A stretch of 64,000 bases of DNA from Quatrionicoccus australiensis (GTDB lineage: Bacteria > Pseudomonadota > Gammaproteobacteria > Burkholderiales > Rhodocyclaceae). A program made the translations under genes and the position numbers. The notes under the pieces are model-generated. The model was not told the DNA's origin, ran no database searches, and saw only the letters and a list, made by a program, of their open reading frames with translations. This document shows positions 16,088-25,287 of the stretch, one piece after another. The stretch lies in contig NZ_CP075188.1 in NCBI RefSeq assembly GCF_020510525.1, positions 1,984,001 to 2,048,000 of the forward strand, read 5' to 3'. The first letter of the stretch is position 1; each line of letters begins with the position of its first letter.

Positions 16088-18634
16088 CTATGCGGTCTGG
16101 CGCATCCAGCGATAGAACAGTCGTTTCGCCAGTTCGACGACCAGCAGATAGGCGACGACCATGCCGCCGAGGATCGCATAGAAGCGGGTGGGTGGCGGCA
16201 CGAAGCCGAAATGTCCGCCCAGCCAGGTAAACGGCAGGATTGCCGCAATCGCGACGATAGCCAGCGAGCTGGCAAAAAGTACCGGATGCGGCCGGCTGTG
16301 CAGCAGGCTGCCGCGCGTCCGGATGACGAAAATGACCAGCACCTGGGTGCATAGCGACTCGACGAACCAGCCGGTCTGGAACAGTTTCTCGTCGGCCTGC
16401 AGCACATGCAGCAGGATGTAGAAGGTCAGGAAATCGAACAGCGAACTGATCGGCCCGATCACCAGCATGAAATTGCGCACGAACTGCATGTCCATGATGC
16501 GCGGCGTACGGGTGTCGACGGCATCGACCTTGTCGAGCGGAATCGGGATTTCGGAGAGGTCGTAGAGGATGTTGTTGAGCAGGATCTGTGTCGGCAACAT
16601 CGGCAGGAAAGGCAGGAAGAGGGCGGCGCCGGCCATGCTGAACATGTTGCCGAAATTGGAACTGGTGCCCATCAGAATGTATTTCATGATGTTGCCGAAG
16701 GTGCGCCGGCCTTCCTGGACGCCGGCCTGGATGACATGCAGGTCGTGCCGGAGCAGGATCATGTCGGCCGCCTCCTTGGCGACATCGACGGCCGTATCGA
16801 CCGACAGCCCGACATCGGCCGCATGCAGCGAGGGTGCATCGTTGATGCCGTCGCCAAGATAGCCGACGACGTGGCCGCGTGCCCGCAGCGCGTGGATGAC
16901 CCGCTCCTTCTGGCCGGGATTGACGCGGCAGAACAGGTTGGCCTCCTCGACGCGGGCCTGAAGCGCGTAATCGTCCATGGCGGCGATATCGCTGCCGAGC
17001 AGGATGCCGCTCACCGGAATTTTCAGTTCGCCGCAGACGTGGCGGGTAACCAGCTCGCTGTCGCCGGTCACCACCTTGATCGCCACGCCCTGGCGGTGCA
17101 GGGCAGCGAGCGCCGAACCGGCACTTTCCTTGGGTGGGTCGAGAAAGGCGGCAAAGCCGGCCAGCACCAGCTCGCTCTCGTCGCTGATCACGGCATGCGG
17201 GTGATCCGGCGCGACTTCGCGCCAGGCGATGCCGAGGGCGCGAAAGCCCTCGCTTTCTAGCGCCTGATATTGGGTACTGATTTTTGCCCGTGCGGCGGCG
17301 TCGACCGCCTGGGGCTGTTCGGCGCCGGAACTTTCGTAATGTGTGCACAGACCGACGATTTCATCGGGCGCGCCCTTGACCACCAGCCAGCGCGTCCGGC
17401 CGTTGTCGATCAGCACCGAGACGCGGCGGCGTTCGAAATCGAAGGGGACTTCGTCGATTTTTTTCCAGGCGGCGGTGTCGATCTGGCCGTGCGCCAGAAT
17501 CGCTTCGTCGAGCGGGCTTTTCAGGCCGGTTTCAAAAAAGCTGTTGTAGAAGGCCAGCTCAAGCACCCGTTCGCTGGGCCGGCCCTCGGCATCGACATGT
17601 TTTTCCAGGCGGATCTTCGCCTCGGTCAGCGTGCCGGTCTTGTCGGTGCACAACACATCCATCGAACCGAGATCCTGGATCGCCGACAGGCGTTTGACGA
17701 TCATGTGGCGTTTGGCCATGCGCATGGCGCCGCGTGACAGTGTCACCGAAACGACCATCGGCAGCAGTTCCGGCGTCAGGCCGACGGCCAGCGCCACGGC
17801 AAACAGAAAGGACTCGAGCCAGGGCTTGTGGAAGAAGGCATTGACCAGCAGTACGAACATCACCATCAGGATGGTGAGGCGCATGATCAGCATGCCGAAG
17901 CGCTTGGTGCCGATCTCGAAGGAGGTTGGCTCGGCCTGGCGGGAAACGCTGTCGGCAATTTCGCCGATGGCGGTGGCTGTGCCGGTCCTGACGACCAGGA
18001 TGCGGGCGCTGCCGCTGATCACCGACGTACCCATGAAAACCGCGTTGCTTGCTTCCTGGATATCGTTACCCGTCTTGGCCGGCCGGCCCGGGCGCTTTTC
18101 GACCGGGTAGGTTTCACCGGTCAACAGCGATTGTTTGACGAAAAGGTCGCGTGCTTCCAGAACCAGACTGTCGGCCGGAATCAGGTCGCCGGCCGAGAGC
18201 AGCGCGACATCGCCGGGCACCAGTTCGCTGACCGGGATATCGCGGCTGACGCCATCGCGCACTACCGTGGCGCGCACCGATACCGACTGGCGCAGCTTGT
18301 CGGCAGCGGCATTCGCCCGGTATTCCTGGACGAAGTCGAGCGTCACGCTGAGCAGGATGATCGTGCTGATGATGACGAAATTGGTCGCCTCGCCGGTCAG
18401 TGCCGAGACCGCGCTGGCCACCAGCAGGATCAGGACCAGCGGATTCTTGAAGCGGCTGATGTATTGCCGCAACAGCGACTTCTGCTGCCGCTCGCGGAAA
18501 ACGTTCGGGCCGTGCTGCACCAGCAGGGCCTGGGCCTCGCTGCTCGACAAGCCGGAAGCGGCGAGCGTTGCTGCGTCGGGTGCCAGCCACCAGGGCGGGC
18601 TATTGGCGTCGGTCGGCATTGGCGGCCTTTGCAT
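16088..18634 (-). CDS. mgtA: Magnesium-translocating P-type ATPase
   Basis: About 848 residues of P3B-type ATPase: the N-terminal cation-ATPase domain, the TGES-like LLTGETYPVEK, phosphorylation site CTDKTGTLT, nucleotide-binding KGAPDEI and hinge GDGINDAPSLHAADVG. Several membrane segments follow to the C-terminus. It imports Mg2+ across the inner membrane. ATG 18634 (MQRPP) is chosen; ATG 18619 with AAAGG upstream is a close alternative. A pagL remnant ends 10 bases upstream, so the original promoter region may have changed. No Mg2+ leader was recognised. Confidence 0.9.
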   Translation of the reverse strand: MQRPPMPTDANSPPWWLAPDAATLAASGLSSSEAQALLVQHGPNVFRERQQKSLLRQYISRFKNPLVLILLVASAVSALTGEATNFVIISTIILLSVTLDFVQEYRANAAADKLRQSVSVRATVVRDGVSRDIPVSELVPGDVALLSAGDLIPADSLVLEARDLFVKQSLLTGETYPVEKRPGRPAKTGNDIQEASNAVFMGTSVISGSARILVVRTGTATAIGEIADSVSRQAEPTSFEIGTKRFGMLIMRLTILMVMFVLLVNAFFHKPWLESFLFAVALAVGLTPELLPMVVSVTLSRGAMRMAKRHMIVKRLSAIQDLGSMDVLCTDKTGTLTEAKIRLEKHVDAEGRPSERVLELAFYNSFFETGLKSPLDEAILAHGQIDTAAWKKIDEVPFDFERRRVSVLIDNGRTRWLVVKGAPDEIVGLCTHYESSGAEQPQAVDAAARAKISTQYQALESEGFRALGIAWREVAPDHPHAVISDESELVLAGFAAFLDPPKESAGSALAALHRQGVAIKVVTGDSELVTRHVCGELKIPVSGILLGSDIAAMDDYALQARVEEANLFCRVNPGQKERVIHALRARGHVVGYLGDGINDAPSLHAADVGLSVDTAVDVAKEAADMILLRHDLHVIQAGVQEGRRTFGNIMKYILMGTSSNFGNMFSMAGAALFLPFLPMLPTQILLNNILYDLSEIPIPLDKVDAVDTRTPRIMDMQFVRNFMLVIGPISSLFDFLTFYILLHVLQADEKLFQTGWFVESLCTQVLVIFVIRTRGSLLHSRPHPVLFASSLAIVAIAAILPFTWLGGHFGFVPPPTRFYAILGGMVVAYLLVVELAKRLFYRWMRQTA

Positions 18635-18644
18635 TGGCGAGTTC

Positions 18645-18865
18645 TCAGAATTTCCGGGCAAAGCGTATTCCCAGCATTTCGGCCCCGGGATTATGCTGCT
18701 GCAGGCCACCATTCGAGAAGTGGGTCAGGTTCAGGCTCAATTCGAAGTTGCCGAAATCATGCCCGACACCAAGGCGGTTTTCGAATTGCCAATGGCCGCC
18801 CATATCGTGTCCCGGCGCCCACAGCGCATTGGAAGTATACGCCAGGCCGACGCCCTGGTGGCACG
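18645..18865 (-). pseudogene. pagL: 3' remnant of a PagL-type lipid A 3-O-deacylase
   Basis: The minus strand encodes about 70 residues ending at a stop at 18645. They include the PagL catalytic motif region LTHFSNGGLQQHNPGAE and a terminal barrel strand IRFARKF. The catalytic His and Ser of HFSN are intact, but the N-terminal half is missing: upstream of ~18865 the sequence is that of an aldehyde dehydrogenase on the other strand. It is therefore a non-functional 5'-truncated gene. Confidence 0.72.
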
Positions 18866-19315
18866 ACGGTCAAGACGCTGTTCTATCCGGCCGTGCTCTT
18901 TCCGGTCAGGGAGGGCATGAAGCTCTACCGCGAGGAACAGTTCGGGCCGATCATCCCGGTCGCCACCTTCGAGGACATCGAAACGCCGCTCGACTATGTG
19001 ATCACCTCCGACCACGGCCAGCAGGTCAGCATCTTCGGTAGTGATCCCGAACAGATTGCCTCGCTGGTCGATACGCTGGTCAACCAGGTGTGCCGGGTCA
19101 ATATCAACTGCCAGTGCCAGCGCGGGCCGGACGTCTTTCCCTTCGTCGGGCGCAAGGATTCGGCCGAGGGCACGCTGTCCGTGCATGACGCCCTGCGCGC
19201 CTTCTCGATCCGCACCATGGTTGCCGCCAAGCAGACCGAGGCCTCGAAAAAGTTGCTTGATGCCATCGTGCTCGGCAACAAATCCAGCTTCATCAACACC
19301 CACTTCATTCTGTGA
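18866..19315 (+). pseudogene. 3' remnant of an NADP-dependent (GapN-like) aldehyde dehydrogenase
   Basis: About 149 residues of aldehyde dehydrogenase C-terminus: TLFYPAVLFPV, the YREEQFGPIIPV motif and VNINCQCQRGPDVFPFVGRK. The family is ~500 residues long, so roughly 70% including the catalytic Cys/Glu is missing. The 5' break coincides with the 5' break of the oppositely oriented pagL remnant, pointing to a single deletion. The stop is at 19313-19315. Confidence 0.75.
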
Positions 19316-19319
19316 AGCG

Positions 19320-19345
19320 CCGGCGATGTGTTAGCCAGCGCACAT
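19320..19345. promoter_or_regulatory. Candidate operator, copy B of the three-site dyad motif
   Basis: CCGGCGATGTGTTAGCCAGC followed by GCACA; matches the pattern at 14445 and 15781. It lies about 100 bases before the Lmo0937-like gene. Confidence 0.42.
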
Positions 19346-19442
19346 TGTCGACGGGCAAGACGGCGTAGTCTGCGGTGAACCCCGGTCATGGACACGGCTC
19401 TGTTGCAGGGCCGCTCCGGATCGTCACCGCGAAGGAAACATC

Positions 19443-19592
19443 ATGCTCTATACCATTGCCGTCGTTCTGCTCATTCTCTGGCTGCTCGGCCTGGTCACCT
19501 CGTACACCGTCGGCGGCTTCATCCACGTCCTGCTGGTGATTGCGATTGTCGTCATCCTGCTGCGCATCATCAGCGGTCGACGCGCGCTTTGA
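19443..19592 (+). CDS. Lmo0937-family small membrane protein
   Basis: A 49-residue protein with two hydrophobic helices (TIAVVLLILWLLGLV and FIHVLLVIAIVVILL) separated by TSYTVGG, ending IISGRRAL. This matches the widespread Lmo0937-type mini-membrane protein, whose function is unknown and which is often stress-linked. AAGGAA at 19433-19438 supplies the ribosome site. It has its own dyad motif upstream and opposes the efflux genes. Confidence 0.8.
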   Translation: MLYTIAVVLLILWLLGLVTSYTVGGFIHVLLVIAIVVILLRIISGRRAL

Positions 19593-19631
19593 GGCATTTT
19601 TCCTGCGGCAGGATCAGCCTCGGCTGAAAGA

Positions 19632-20807
19632 TCACGGCTGGCTGTTGTCAGCCGTTTTGTTGGTCAGGGCGACCAGGTCGCCGTCCTTCAGTCCTTTCAG
19701 GTTGCGCGCCACGATAGACGTCTGATCGTCGAGGCCGCTCAGGATCTCGACCCAGTCATCGCGCGTGCGCCCGGTCGTGACCTCGAGCATTTCTATCTTT
19801 CCCTCGGCGTTGACCGCCAGGACCTGGCTGCTCTTGCCCTGGCGCAGCAGCGCTGCCGCCGGAATGACCAGCGCCTTGCTCTTGCCGAGATTGAAACTGC
19901 CGCTGACGTTGAGACCGGACTTCATGTCGGTGCCCTGCGGCAGGTCGACATAGACGAAGCCGTTGCGCGTCGCGATGTCTATGGTCGGCGAAATGCGCCG
20001 CACGCGCCCCTTGATGTCATTGCCGAGCGGGCTGTGGATGACGACTTCCTGGCCGGCGGCGAGCTTGAGCAGCACGTCGCCGCGCACTTCCGCACGCCAT
20101 TCGAGGCGGCCCTGGCGGATCAGCCGGAACAGTTCGCTGCCGCCCTGGACGATGCTGCCTTCGAGCGCGGTGGCCGAGGAAATCAGCCCGTCGTCAGGGG
20201 CATTGACGGTGGCCAGCTCCATCTTGATCTGCTGCCGCTTGACCTGGGCGCGTGCCGCGTTGAGGCGGGCTTCGGCGGTGTGCTTCTGCGTTTCGTAGAG
20301 GGTCAGTTCCTGGCGGCTGACACCGCCCGACGGCGCCAGGCGGTTGGCCCGTTCCAGCGTTGCGGTGGCCTGGGCGAGCACGGCTTCGGCTTCGACGCGC
20401 TGGGCGTTGGCGACATCGAGATCGGTTTCGACGCTGGCCGTGTCGAAGCGGGCCAGCACCTGACCCTTCTTGACCAGATCGCCCTCGTTGACCAGCACGC
20501 TGGCCAGACGCAAACCACTGACTTCGGTGCCGATCCGGCTTTCGTGCCAAGGCATGACATTGCCGCTCGCCTCCAGGCGCTCCGGCCAGTTCTCGGTCTT
20601 CGCACGCAGTACGGCGACCTGGCGCAGTGGCGCGGCCGGTTCGGCTTTGGCAGGAGGGGCCAGCGGCTTGGTGACGATGGGAATCTGGGCGCTGCCGGGC
20701 GGCGGAGTGAAGGGCGTGGCGCCGATCACCAGCGTGATCGGCAAGGCGAGGGCAGCGAGCAGCGCGGCGGCCTTGATGCGATTGCGGGGCGTGTTGGCGG
20801 GGAACAT
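19632..20807 (-). CDS. RND-type efflux periplasmic adaptor (membrane fusion protein)
   Basis: About 391 residues. An N-terminal membrane anchor/signal is followed by the barrel-sandwich half VSGLRLASVLVNEGDLVKKGQVLA, a helical hairpin (VEAEAVLAQATATLERANRL to QQIKMELATV) and the second lipoyl half with NAPDDGLISS. It links an inner-membrane pump to the outer-membrane channel. ATG 20807 is used; a TTG at 20813 is possible. The channel gene ends just upstream at 20815. No pump gene follows, which is unusual. Confidence 0.85.
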   Translation of the reverse strand: MFPANTPRNRIKAAALLAALALPITLVIGATPFTPPPGSAQIPIVTKPLAPPAKAEPAAPLRQVAVLRAKTENWPERLEASGNVMPWHESRIGTEVSGLRLASVLVNEGDLVKKGQVLARFDTASVETDLDVANAQRVEAEAVLAQATATLERANRLAPSGGVSRQELTLYETQKHTAEARLNAARAQVKRQQIKMELATVNAPDDGLISSATALEGSIVQGGSELFRLIRQGRLEWRAEVRGDVLLKLAAGQEVVIHSPLGNDIKGRVRRISPTIDIATRNGFVYVDLPQGTDMKSGLNVSGSFNLGKSKALVIPAAALLRQGKSSQVLAVNAEGKIEMLEVTTGRTRDDWVEILSGLDDQTSIVARNLKGLKDGDLVALTNKTADNSQP

Positions 20808-20814
20808 GGGCAAC

Positions 20815-22380
20815 TCAATTCACGGGTGTGGTCCGGGCGCCGGCGGTCTCGAGCGGCCGGGCCGGGGTGGGATCGTACAGGGCAGCGCCGCCGGTGGCGC
20901 GATTGAGCGCGACCCAGGCCTGCAGGCGTTCCTGCTGCACGCTGAGCAGGGTTTGCTGGGCGCCCAGCATGGCGCGGCGGGCATCTTCGAGTTCAAGCAG
21001 ATTGCTGGCGCCTTCGCGGTAGCGGATCTCGACCGAATCGAAAAAGCGTTGGTACTGGTTGGCCGAGGTGCGGGCGTTTTCGGCCCGCTCATGGGCAGCG
21101 GCGTAACGGGTCAGGCCGTCTTCGACTTCCTGGATGGCGGCGCGCGTTTTTGCCCGGTAGTCGGCGAGGGCCTCGTCATATTTCGATTTGGCCTGCTCGA
21201 CGGCCGCCTGGCGCCGGCCGCCATCGAAGATCGGCAGGCTGAACGACGGTCCGAAGGACCAGCTGCCGAGCGAGACGCCGCTGCCGGCCGAGTAGCCGAG
21301 GGCGCCGTTGAGGGTCAGGCGCGGATAGCGGTCGGCTTCGGCAACGCCGATTGCGGCCGATTCGGCGGCCAGCCGACGCTCGGCGGCGCGGATGTCGGGG
21401 CGCTGGGTGAGCGCCTGGCTGGGGATGGCGATGTCGAAATGGCGAGGCACGGGCAGGCGGTCGAGGCCGGTCGGCTTGTCGGCGAGCGCCGTCATCAGCT
21501 CGGGCCGGGGAATGCCGGTCAGGCGGGTGAGCAGGTTTTCCTGGCGTTCGCAAAAGGCATGCGTCGCCGCGAGCTGGGTCTTCGCCTCGGCCACCGAGGC
21601 GCGGCTGCGGATGGCCAGGTAGGGCGCGGTGAAGCCTTCGCGGACGCTGGCTGCGGTGAGCTTTTCGGTGGCCAGGCGCGAGGCGACGTCTTCCGCGCTG
21701 AGCGCTTCATATGACTGGCAGGCGCGGTAGCTCAGGTAGGCGTCGGTGACGTCGGCCGCGAGACTGACCCGGACGTCGGCCAGCGTCGCCTGCTGCGACT
21801 CGGTGCGGGCTTTGGCCGCTTCCTTGCCGCGCTGGACGGCGCCGAACAGGTCGATTTCCCAGGCGGCACCGAGCGACAGCCAGCTCTGGTTAAAAATGCC
21901 GCCGGTGTTGTCGCTCTGGCTGGTGTCGTTGCCGGCGCCGCCCTGCGCCGAGGGCAGGGCCGAGGCATTGCTTTGGGCATAGAGGGCGCGCGACTGGCTG
22001 ACCCGTGCCAGCGCGGCTTCCAGGGTCGGGCTGGTAGCGAAGGCGGCGCCGACCAGACGGTCGAGCACCGGGTCGGCGAGCTCGCTCCACCAGTTGCCGG
22101 GCGCGGCCTGCTTGTTGTCCGGCGTGACGTTTTCGCCGGTGGCATTGGTTTTCGAGGTCCATTGCTCGGGCACCTCGGTGCTGCTCAGGGTCGGCGCCAC
22201 GTAATTCGGGCCTAGCAGGGTGCAGCCGGAGAGCAGGGCGAGGACACCGGCGCCCAGGCCGCTCCGGAGGCGACGGGCGCAGCACGGCGTCCGGACGGTC
22301 GACGCCGGAATTTGAGCAAAAAGCGGGAAGAGGTCGATGGCCATGGCTTGCTGTTCTGTGACGGCCCATGAAGTGTTCAT
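20815..22380 (-). CDS. NodT-type outer-membrane efflux lipoprotein
   Basis: About 521 residues from ATG 22380 (ATG 22344 is an alternative, and neither has a clear ribosome site). A lipobox LLSGC at about residue 53 is followed by TLLGPNYVAP, the standard start of NodT/OprM channels. Two repeats of the outer-membrane efflux domain follow, including ADRYPRLTLNGALGYSAG and FDGGRRQAAVEQAKSKY. It forms the exit duct for the adaptor encoded downstream. A cognate inner-membrane transporter is not in the window. Confidence 0.87.
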   Translation of the reverse strand: MNTSWAVTEQQAMAIDLFPLFAQIPASTVRTPCCARRLRSGLGAGVLALLSGCTLLGPNYVAPTLSSTEVPEQWTSKTNATGENVTPDNKQAAPGNWWSELADPVLDRLVGAAFATSPTLEAALARVSQSRALYAQSNASALPSAQGGAGNDTSQSDNTGGIFNQSWLSLGAAWEIDLFGAVQRGKEAAKARTESQQATLADVRVSLAADVTDAYLSYRACQSYEALSAEDVASRLATEKLTAASVREGFTAPYLAIRSRASVAEAKTQLAATHAFCERQENLLTRLTGIPRPELMTALADKPTGLDRLPVPRHFDIAIPSQALTQRPDIRAAERRLAAESAAIGVAEADRYPRLTLNGALGYSAGSGVSLGSWSFGPSFSLPIFDGGRRQAAVEQAKSKYDEALADYRAKTRAAIQEVEDGLTRYAAAHERAENARTSANQYQRFFDSVEIRYREGASNLLELEDARRAMLGAQQTLLSVQQERLQAWVALNRATGGAALYDPTPARPLETAGARTTPVN

Positions 22381-22671
22381 TACGCGCTTAACGCGCCAGA
22401 GCGGGAAGCGCCGACCATGGTGCCGGATTTTTGTTGCCGCAAGGTTGCCGCCTGACGCGGCATATTTCAACAGGAGTTTTGCAACAGCGTGTATCCGTGC
22501 CGACGCTTACTCGCCGTTACATGCCGTCACCCGCCTGGCGTGGCCTTCTCGGCTATATTGGCGCCGACCGGAAAGACGGAATGCAAAGTGCATCCGGTCG
22601 CGCAATGCGGCAGGGAATGACTCGCCTTGCCACCGGTTTTTCTTCGAATTGACGCGCTTGTGGAGCCCGCG

Positions 22672-23244
22672 ATGGAACATCGACTCAAACGTGCCCTGAC
22701 CACGCCCTTCATCATCCTGGCCGCCTTCGTGCTGTGGTTCTGGGAATGGCTGTGGGATCCGCTGGAACGCCTGATGGCGCGCCTCGGGCGCCTGCCGCTG
22801 CTGCGCCGGATCGAGGCGCGGCTGATGCGGGCGTCGCCCTATCTGGCGCTCGCCTGCTTTCTGATTCCCGGCGCCGTGTTGCTGCCATTCAAGCTGGTCG
22901 GCCTGTATTTTCTCGGGCATGGCGCGCCGTTCTTCGGCATTGCCACCTTTTTCGCCGCCAAGGTGCTGGGCACGGCGCTGGTGGCGCGGATTTTTGCGCT
23001 GACCCGCGCGCAGCTGCTGCAAATCGGCTGGTTTGCGCGCAGCCATGCCTGGTTGCTGCGTTTCCGCGCGCGGGTGTTTGCGGCGCTGCGCGAGCATCCG
23101 GCCTGGCGGCAAGCCTGTGCTGCCGTCGCTGCACTGCGCGCCCGCCTGCGCCAGATGCGGCGCGGCGTTTTCTATCATCTGCGCTGCCGCTGGTGGGCGA
23201 TCTATCGCCTGTCGCGCCGGCGTGGCCGGCTGACCTGCTGCTGA
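22672..23244 (+). CDS. Hypothetical membrane protein with basic C-terminus
   Basis: 190 residues from ATG 22672, with GGAG at 22662-22665. Three hydrophobic segments are visible (PFIILAAFVLWFWEWLW, YLALACFLIPGAVLLPF, FGIATFFAAKVLGTALVA). The C-terminal ~85 residues are rich in Arg, Trp and Ala and end in RLTCC. No known family was recognised. It stands alone between divergent and convergent neighbours. An in-frame upstream start at 22627 is less likely. Confidence 0.65.
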   Translation: MEHRLKRALTTPFIILAAFVLWFWEWLWDPLERLMARLGRLPLLRRIEARLMRASPYLALACFLIPGAVLLPFKLVGLYFLGHGAPFFGIATFFAAKVLGTALVARIFALTRAQLLQIGWFARSHAWLLRFRARVFAALREHPAWRQACAAVAALRARLRQMRRGVFYHLRCRWWAIYRLSRRRGRLTCC

Positions 23245-23342
23245 CGTTTAGGCGTTCGATTGCGCGGCCGGCATCGTTGCCGGGATGCTGCGTTTGCCGG
23301 GTATTCCGGCTCCGGCCCGAGCGTTGAAAAATGGTGTTTTCC

Positions 23343-23356
23343 AGCGGTCGACCGCT
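23343..23356. repeat. Perfect palindrome AGCGGTCGACCGCT with adjoining A-tract
   Basis: Located between convergent genes. It is followed by AAAAAACCGCCATTTT, as in the copies at 23948 and 28131. On the minus strand the arrangement reads AAAATGGCGGTTTTTT then the palindrome, just after the PACE gene stop. Confidence 0.6.
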
Positions 23357-23375
23357 AAAAAACCGCCATTTTCAA

Positions 23376-23819
23376 TCAGTCAGCCTGCGCCACCGGGAAA
23401 AGCCGGTCGTAGCCGAGATTGAAGCCGTAGGCATAGACCACGTAAGCCGCGGCCAGGCCGATGTCGGCGATCAGGGCCTGCAGCCAGTCCATGCCGGTCC
23501 ACATCATGACCATGGGCAGGCTGATCAGCAACAGGCCGCCTTCGAAACCCAGCGCATGCACGATGCGCCAGGCCGTCGGGCGCTGGTCGGCGCTGCGCCC
23601 GGAAAGCCGGGCATCCGCCCAGTCGAAGCCGATGTTGTAGAGCGTGTTCCAGACCCCGGCGATGATCGCCATGGCGACCATCAGGCCCAGCGAATCGTGC
23701 AGCGGCACGCCGGAAAGCCAGATGAAGGGCGGCGTGATCAGCAGCAGCCCGCCCACTTCGAACAGGAAGACCTGGCGCAGGCGGTCGAACGTCGTACGCA
23801 ATTTCGGTGGGGATGACAT
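23376..23819 (-). CDS. PACE-family (AceI-like) multidrug efflux protein
   Basis: 147 residues with four hydrophobic segments arranged as two tandem BTP-type halves: residues ~12-70 (VFLFEVGGLLLITPPF ... NTLYNIGFDWADAR) and ~85-145 (RIVHALGFEGGLLLISLP ... YVVYAYGFNLGYDRLFP). The repeated EGG and NxxYDxxFP-like motifs mark the proteobacterial antimicrobial compound efflux family. It probably exports biocides or short diamines. ATG 23819 is preferred; ATG 23834 is possible. Confidence 0.85.
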   Translation of the reverse strand: MSSPPKLRTTFDRLRQVFLFEVGGLLLITPPFIWLSGVPLHDSLGLMVAMAIIAGVWNTLYNIGFDWADARLSGRSADQRPTAWRIVHALGFEGGLLLISLPMVMMWTGMDWLQALIADIGLAAAYVVYAYGFNLGYDRLFPVAQAD

Positions 23820-23947
23820 GGCAGCAGAAACCATAGGGCAGATGAGCGGGGAGGCGATTCTACCAAGCGCCTCCGCCTGCACCTTTGCTTATCTGCCTGT
23901 TTTGCGGCGGCAGTCGGGGGTTGGCAACAGAAATTGCCCTTCCCGGA

Positions 23948-23957
23948 CGGTCGACCG
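23948..23957. repeat. Palindrome CGGTCGACCG with adjoining A-tract
   Basis: Copy of the iterated palindrome; followed by CTAAAAAAGGCCGATTTTC. It lies immediately 3' of the next minus-strand gene (stop 23975). Confidence 0.55.
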
Positions 23958-23974
23958 CTAAAAAAGGCCGATTT

Positions 23975-24478
23975 TCAGGCGGCCTTCCAGGCGCCGGCCC
24001 CGGCCAGCGTGGCGCGGGCCTTGGCAACTTCTTCGGTATCGCCATGGATCATCAGAACGTATTTGTCGACCTTGAGGGCCGTTTCGTACTTGATGATTTC
24101 GTCCGCAGGCACGCCCACCTGGCTCAGCGCCGCGCCCAGTGCCGACAAGCCGCCAACCACGACGGCGCCTTCCAGGCCGCTGACCAGGGCAGCGACAAAG
24201 GGGCCGGCCATCGCCACCAGGCCGAGACCGGGCAGGAAGAAAACGGCCGGCGCAAAAAGCAGGCCCCAGATGCCACCCCAAAAGGCGCCGGTGCCGCCCC
24301 AGGACTTGATGCGGTCACCCGCCGTGTAGAAGCCAACCGGATGTTCCTCACTGTGATATCCCTTGCCGACCAGCGACAGTTTCTGCACGTCGAAACCGGA
24401 CTTGCCCAGCAGGCGGATGGCGTCCTCCGCCTCGACGTGGGTGTTGAAGACATAAAACGGCAGATTTGCCTTTTCCAT
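23975..24478 (-). CDS. Glycine-rich membrane stress protein (DUF1269/GspM-like)
   Basis: 167 residues. Residues 1-55 form a ferredoxin-like part (YVFNTHVEAEDAIRLLGKSGFDVQKLSLVGKGYH). A glycine/alanine-rich membrane hairpin follows (GGTGAFWGGIWGLLFAPAVFFLPGLG and VVVGGLSALGAALSQVGVP), then a short C-terminal alpha/beta part. This layout matches bacterial general-stress proteins of unknown mechanism. It lies downstream of a BON protein on the same strand, a common envelope-stress pairing. Confidence 0.7.
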   Translation of the reverse strand: MEKANLPFYVFNTHVEAEDAIRLLGKSGFDVQKLSLVGKGYHSEEHPVGFYTAGDRIKSWGGTGAFWGGIWGLLFAPAVFFLPGLGLVAMAGPFVAALVSGLEGAVVVGGLSALGAALSQVGVPADEIIKYETALKVDKYVLMIHGDTEEVAKARATLAGAGAWKAA

Positions 24479-24553
24479 GATTGTTCCTGATCGGTGCTGC
24501 TGCATTGGCTTTCGGGCCGGAGCGGACGGCCGGACCGTCCGTCCGGCGTGCAA

Positions 24554-25207
24554 TCAGTGGAGGATGGTGATGTTGTTCACGACGTTGCGCACGCCCGCTG
24601 CGCTCCACGCCGAATTCGCAGCCAGATCGCGCTCCGACCAGCTGAAGACGGTTCCGTTGAGCGTGACACGATCTCCGTCCACTTCGACCGTGATGTTTTC
24701 CGCATTGGCCAGCGAGCGGCGCATCAAGGCCGACTCGATGCTCGCCTTGACGTTGTCCTGCGAGGCCTTGGGCTTGATGGTGATCTGGTTGCTCAGGCCG
24801 GTGACGCCCATCAGATGGCGGACGCCCTTGACCGCGGCGCGCCGCTGGTATTCCCAGTCGACTTCGCCGGACAAGGTGACCCAGCCGCCCTCGACCATCA
24901 CCTTGATGCATTCGCTGGGCGCATAGGTCGTCCATGCCAGAACGTTTTCGGCCGCTTCGGCGATATCGCCATCGTTGCGCTGGCTGATGCCGGGCAGGAC
25001 GACCTCGATCTCGACCGCCAGCGCCTTGACGCCGGCGACCCGTTGCGTGGCGCGCTCGGCATCCCATTTTTCGCTGAAACTGGCGACATGGCCGCTCAGG
25101 GTGACAACCCCGTCCTTGACCTCGACACCGATCCGGGCCGCGGTAACTGAAGGCTCCCAGGCGAGTTCTGCGCTGACATCCTGCTTGATCTGGGTATCCG
25201 TTTTCAT
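24554..25207 (-). CDS. Triple BON-domain protein
   Basis: 217 residues without a signal peptide, made of three BON repeats, each containing the VTLSG-type turn: VKDGVVTLSGHVASF (~30-45), VEGGWVTLSGEVDWEYQRRAA (~107-127) and VDGDRVTLNGTVFSWSER (~180-197). BON domains bind phospholipid or protect membranes under osmotic and metal stress. ATG 25207 is the first ATG at the family start (MKTDTQIKQDV). It probably forms a unit with the stress protein gene downstream. Confidence 0.85.
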   Translation of the reverse strand: MKTDTQIKQDVSAELAWEPSVTAARIGVEVKDGVVTLSGHVASFSEKWDAERATQRVAGVKALAVEIEVVLPGISQRNDGDIAEAAENVLAWTTYAPSECIKVMVEGGWVTLSGEVDWEYQRRAAVKGVRHLMGVTGLSNQITIKPKASQDNVKASIESALMRRSLANAENITVEVDGDRVTLNGTVFSWSERDLAANSAWSAAGVRNVVNNITILH

Positions 25208-25287
25208 GGTCGATTGCTCATTGCGTTGCGGGATGACCAGTCTCCGGCGAACGGTGGCAGACATCCGTTCGGCACCGCACAAAGCAA

